Below are positions 6,830 through 9,282 of a stretch of 9,282 nt of DNA, piece by piece. Position 1 is the stretch's first letter; each line of letters begins with the position of its first letter. The notes beneath the pieces were generated by a model. That model had not been told where the DNA came from, made no database searches, and was given only the letters and a program-made list of their open reading frames with translations. Both the position numbers and the translations under genes were made by a program. Source of the DNA: Clostridia bacterium (lineage in GTDB: Bacteria > Bacillota_A > Clostridia > Oscillospirales > CAG-272); contig JAGDAM010000169.1 in assembly GCA_017959485.1 (NCBI GenBank), positions 1 through 9,282 on the forward strand, read 5' to 3'.

Positions 6830-8380
6830 ATGCACGGATTACCGTCTAAAAAAAGAATAAGGCGCCTCTTGACCGCTGTCGCGGCGGCAGCGGCGTCCTT
6901 TGTTCTGCTTGCCGGAATAATCGTGCCGTCCACTGTCGGATTCGCCGAAACCGCTGACAAAAGAGATTCGTCGAATTACCCTTCGGACGGCTCTTACAGG
7001 ATCAGGAATCTTGAAAGCGGACTGTATCTTACGGCTCAGATTATCAACTCCAAAAAGGTCTCCACCCAGAACGTAATTCTTTCTTCGCTTGACTTGAAAG
7101 ACTCGGGCCAGAGCTTTCTTCTGAAAACCGAAGAGGACGGCTCGCGGGTTCTGATCCCGCGCAACGACGGGGGAAAGTACTCGCTGTGCTCGGGCAGACC
7201 GACAGACGCCCCCGGAGAACTGAAAAAAAGCTCCTCGCGGAGCGACGGATCCCTGTTTGAAATTTTCTTTACCGATTTCGGCGGTTATACGATAGCTCCG
7301 ACGATTGACGGCAATATCTATTCGGTGCTGACTCCGTCAAATGTATCATCCGGCAATTCGGTGCTGGTAACCGTTGACGATTACGCCGTCGGAGATCATT
7401 CACAGCTCTGGCTGTTTGAGCCGATGGAGGCCAGCACCGGTCTTTCAGTCGCTTATAAAAACACCAAGCTGAGTCTCTATTCGACAGGGAAGTTTTATTC
7501 CCGATATACCCCATATTTCGGTACCGAACCCGCGGACGCCTGCTGGGAAAGCTCAGACAACAGTATAATACTCGTTGGGGAAGACGGCAGTTATTCCTGC
7601 ATCGGAACCGGGACGGCGGAAGTCACGGCTTTTGCAGGAGGTTTCAGCGCGTCCTTCACGGTAACCGTAGTTGACAGCGACTGCTTTACCTGGTTCAGTC
7701 AGAACAATATTATCTCAAGCGACTGGAACGGAGAGGCGCTGTCCGATCTCTATATGATGAGTATGGGCGTCAAGAAACGTTTTGCGGTAAACGACGACGG
7801 ACATCCGCTTTATCCGAGCTGGATAGATACAGGATGCGCGCTCTGCTCGATAGCGGCGGTGTTCCACAACATGGGTGCCGTTATGACTCGGGGCTACGAT
7901 CTCCGCAGCGGCCAGGAGGGCGGACTTCCGGCCGATCCCTATACCGTCTGCATGGCGAATACGCTGAACTTCGAAATATACGATAAAAGCAAAACGTACA
8001 GCGGCGATCCGACCTATATGTACTGGCAGCGGTGCTCCGACGCCTTCACGGTGGACGGCGAAAAGCTTTATTACCGCTCGGTATATACACAAAACCGGAA
8101 TATGATAAAGTCTCTCCTGAAAGAGCATCCTCAGGGAGTTATCGCCCAGCTTCAGAACAAGGTGAGAACTCATTACGTCGTAATCGGAGAATGCATCAAT
8201 CCGACCGAGAAGGTCTCGACGAATCTCGAGTTTAAGATTTACGATCCCGCGGCTTATAATCCATCTGACGGAGACGGAGTGCTTATGAGAGAAACGACTT
8301 CGGGAAAATATCTTTCGCTCGGCTACTATTCAATCTCGCGAATCATTATTTATGACGTCGAATCAAAATACAAAATCTGA
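6830..8380 (+). CDS. Secreted modular protein: ricin-type lectin, bacterial Ig-like and C39-like cysteine peptidase domains
   Basis: An exported 516-residue protein. A signal peptide (1-39; basic MHGLPSKKRIRR, long hydrophobic core, predicted cut after GFA) is followed by a beta-trefoil lectin-like region (about 52-198) with three repeats, e.g. YRIRNLESGLYLTA and a closing QLWLF with the QxW motif (192-194). Next is an Ig-like group 2 domain (about 205-282; SSDNSI, GTGTAEVTAFAGG, FTVTV). The C-terminal region (about 285-516) resembles C39-like peptidases: candidate Cys336 in DTGCALCSIAAVF, His448 in THYVVIG and Asp472 in IYDPAAYN. The oxyanion glutamine usually found about six residues before the cysteine is not there. 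The likely role is binding a surface or dietary glycan and cutting peptides or cross-links; this is inferred. There is no C-terminal sorting signal or anchor, so it is probably released or held by the lectin domain. A weak AGG lies eight bases before the ATG. It is last in the unit, just before a terminator. Confidence 0.83.
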   Translation: MHGLPSKKRIRRLLTAVAAAAASFVLLAGIIVPSTVGFAETADKRDSSNYPSDGSYRIRNLESGLYLTAQIINSKKVSTQNVILSSLDLKDSGQSFLLKTEEDGSRVLIPRNDGGKYSLCSGRPTDAPGELKKSSSRSDGSLFEIFFTDFGGYTIAPTIDGNIYSVLTPSNVSSGNSVLVTVDDYAVGDHSQLWLFEPMEASTGLSVAYKNTKLSLYSTGKFYSRYTPYFGTEPADACWESSDNSIILVGEDGSYSCIGTGTAEVTAFAGGFSASFTVTVVDSDCFTWFSQNNIISSDWNGEALSDLYMMSMGVKKRFAVNDDGHPLYPSWIDTGCALCSIAAVFHNMGAVMTRGYDLRSGQEGGLPADPYTVCMANTLNFEIYDKSKTYSGDPTYMYWQRCSDAFTVDGEKLYYRSVYTQNRNMIKSLLKEHPQGVIAQLQNKVRTHYVVIGECINPTEKVSTNLEFKIYDPAAYNPSDGDGVLMRETTSGKYLSLGYYSISRIIIYDVESKYKI

Positions 8381-8381
8381 C

Positions 8382-8418
8382 AAAAACCGCACAGACCCGA
8401 CAGGCCCGTGCGGTTTTT
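8382..8418. terminator. Bidirectional rho-independent terminator between convergent genes
   Basis: AAAAACCGCAC (8382-8392) and GTGCGGTTTTT (8408-8418) form a perfect 11-bp stem with a 15-base loop. The A-run and T-run flanks give a T tract on both strands. It therefore can end the rightward unit finishing at 8380 and the leftward gene finishing at 8425. Confidence 0.9.
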
Positions 8419-8424
8419 CCTTAA

Positions 8425-9282
8425 TCAATTATTCTCGGTTGCCTTTTTGATCTGCTCTTCAAGCTGATTCTTCGTAAGACGGTCGGCGTCCGGTATTACC
8501 CTGATACCCATATCACTCGCCCGACGCAGAAGCATCAGGCTCTTCGGATCGTCCTCGATAGCCGGGGCGATAAGGATAGGCACCGAGTATTTCCCGCCGA
8601 AGCGAATTGAGACTCCGCGCAGAAGGAAGAGCTCGTCGCTTGAAACCGCGCCGTTTTTGCAGGAAACGAAGCAGGGAATCATTCCCCTCATCATCATAAC
8701 GTCGATCTCGTTGTCCGGTATTACGTCCGAATTGTCTTCCTGGTTTTTATCCCAGCCGATGACGACGCCGGTCTTTACGTCGTTATAGTATTTCTTGCCT
8801 TCCTTATCGCGGGCGTTTCGGGCTGTGTCGTATACCAGATACTCAAGCAGCTGGCCCTCTTTTGAAAAACACTTTTCAATATTTCCGTTTTTATATGATA
8901 AAGACAAAATCCTGCGACGGTCGTCCAAACTGAAACTCAAGTATCCGTCGCTCTTCAGTCTCTCAAGAAGCGGAAGATGCTCCTCCGGGACCGGCAAATC
9001 CGGAACAGATTCCCAGGACAGGCGTTTTTCGCGTTCGAGCAGAAACGTAACGAGCCGGTTCCAGGCACGGCAGTCTTTTCTGCAGATATCCCACAGGTTT
9101 GACAAATCAAGTGAGAAGAGCTGATTACGGACGATCGCTCCTTCACCGGAGCAGATCAGCCTTCCGCCGTAAAGCTCGATATTGTCGGAAATCGAAAAAG
9201 AAATACCCTTGCTGTCGATCAGATTGATTCCGTCCATATCGCAGTCGTAGGTCGCTCCGGTTCTTATGTTTATATAGTGAAC
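8425..9282 (-). CDS. DUF1887 (Card1/Can2-like) CARF-associated nuclease, C-terminal part
   Basis: The frame is open to the right edge (285 residues visible), so the N-terminus is missing; the ATG at 9237 is not taken as the start because in-frame coding continues upstream (VHYINIRTGATYDCD). DUF1887 proteins pair an N-terminal CARF domain, which binds cyclic oligoadenylate, with a C-terminal PD-(D/E)xK nuclease; characterised members are the type III CRISPR effectors Card1 and Can2. Seen here, numbering from Met9237: a charged middle region with a possible winged-helix fold (about 40-115), then the nuclease with KEGQLLEYLVYDTA (126-139), DNEIDVMMMRGMIP (175-188), FVSCKNG (190-196) and RFGGKYSVPILIAP (212-225). 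The ExK glutamate is replaced by Ser192 (S-C-K), although Glu132, Asp179 and Lys194 are present. No cas gene or CRISPR array is in view. It is convergent to the lectin-peptidase gene and shares its terminator. Confidence 0.78.
   Translation of the reverse strand, partial: VHYINIRTGATYDCDMDGINLIDSKGISFSISDNIELYGGRLICSGEGAIVRNQLFSLDLSNLWDICRKDCRAWNRLVTFLLEREKRLSWESVPDLPVPEEHLPLLERLKSDGYLSFSLDDRRRILSLSYKNGNIEKCFSKEGQLLEYLVYDTARNARDKEGKKYYNDVKTGVVIGWDKNQEDNSDVIPDNEIDVMMMRGMIPCFVSCKNGAVSSDELFLLRGVSIRFGGKYSVPILIAPAIEDDPKSLMLLRRASDMGIRVIPDADRLTKNQLEEQIKKATENN

Noticed and set aside
8340..8380. Sortase sorting signal at the C-terminus of the lectin-peptidase
   Set aside because: The last residues (DVESKYKI) contain no sorting motif, hydrophobic helix or basic tail.
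8381..9282. CRISPR array or cas genes beside the DUF1887 gene
   Set aside because: No regularly spaced repeats are present and no other cas-like frame is seen within the window.

Overview
The window looks like chromosomal DNA of a Gram-positive anaerobe of the Clostridia (Bacillota), of roughly balanced G+C. The evidence is an AddB-type recombination helicase start, a class B sortase, a membrane-anchored HtrA protease next to an OmpR-type two-component system, good AGGAGG-like ribosome binding sites and sigma-A promoters. I cannot name the genus.

Layout. (1) Positions 1-1085, minus strand: a short QueG-like iron-sulfur/corrinoid protein starting at a TTG codon, followed with an ATGA overlap by the first 85 codons of addB, which runs off the left edge. 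A near-consensus sigma-A promoter (TTGACT-17-TATAAT) drives this pair. (2) Positions 1086-1300: a divergent intergenic region with that promoter, an imperfect inverted repeat, and an 11-bp-spaced TCTTCA direct repeat that may be an operator for the rightward genes. (3) Positions 1301-4890, plus strand: a membrane-anchored HtrA serine protease, an OmpR-family response regulator and its sensor kinase, closely packed as one operon. (4) Positions 4883-8380, plus strand: a second transcription unit with its own promoter overlapping the end of the kinase gene. It encodes a class B sortase with a long N-terminus, a family 2 glycosyltransferase of the polyprenyl-phosphate sugar type, and, after a 103-bp leader, a secreted protein with a ricin-type lectin domain, a bacterial Ig-like domain and a C39-like cysteine peptidase domain. 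(5) Positions 8382-8418: a symmetrical hairpin terminator shared with a convergent gene. (6) Positions 8425-9282, minus strand: the C-terminal part of a DUF1887 (Card1/Can2-like) nuclease whose start lies beyond the right edge.

How the genes may work together (inference): the kinase-regulator pair probably senses an envelope condition and may control htrA. The sortase, glycosyltransferase and secreted lectin-peptidase suggest a cell-surface module. None of the visible secreted proteins carries a recognisable sorting signal, so the sortase substrate lies elsewhere. The DUF1887 protein is a likely defence-related gene; no CRISPR array or cas operon is in view. All intergenic stretches are shorter than 300 bases.
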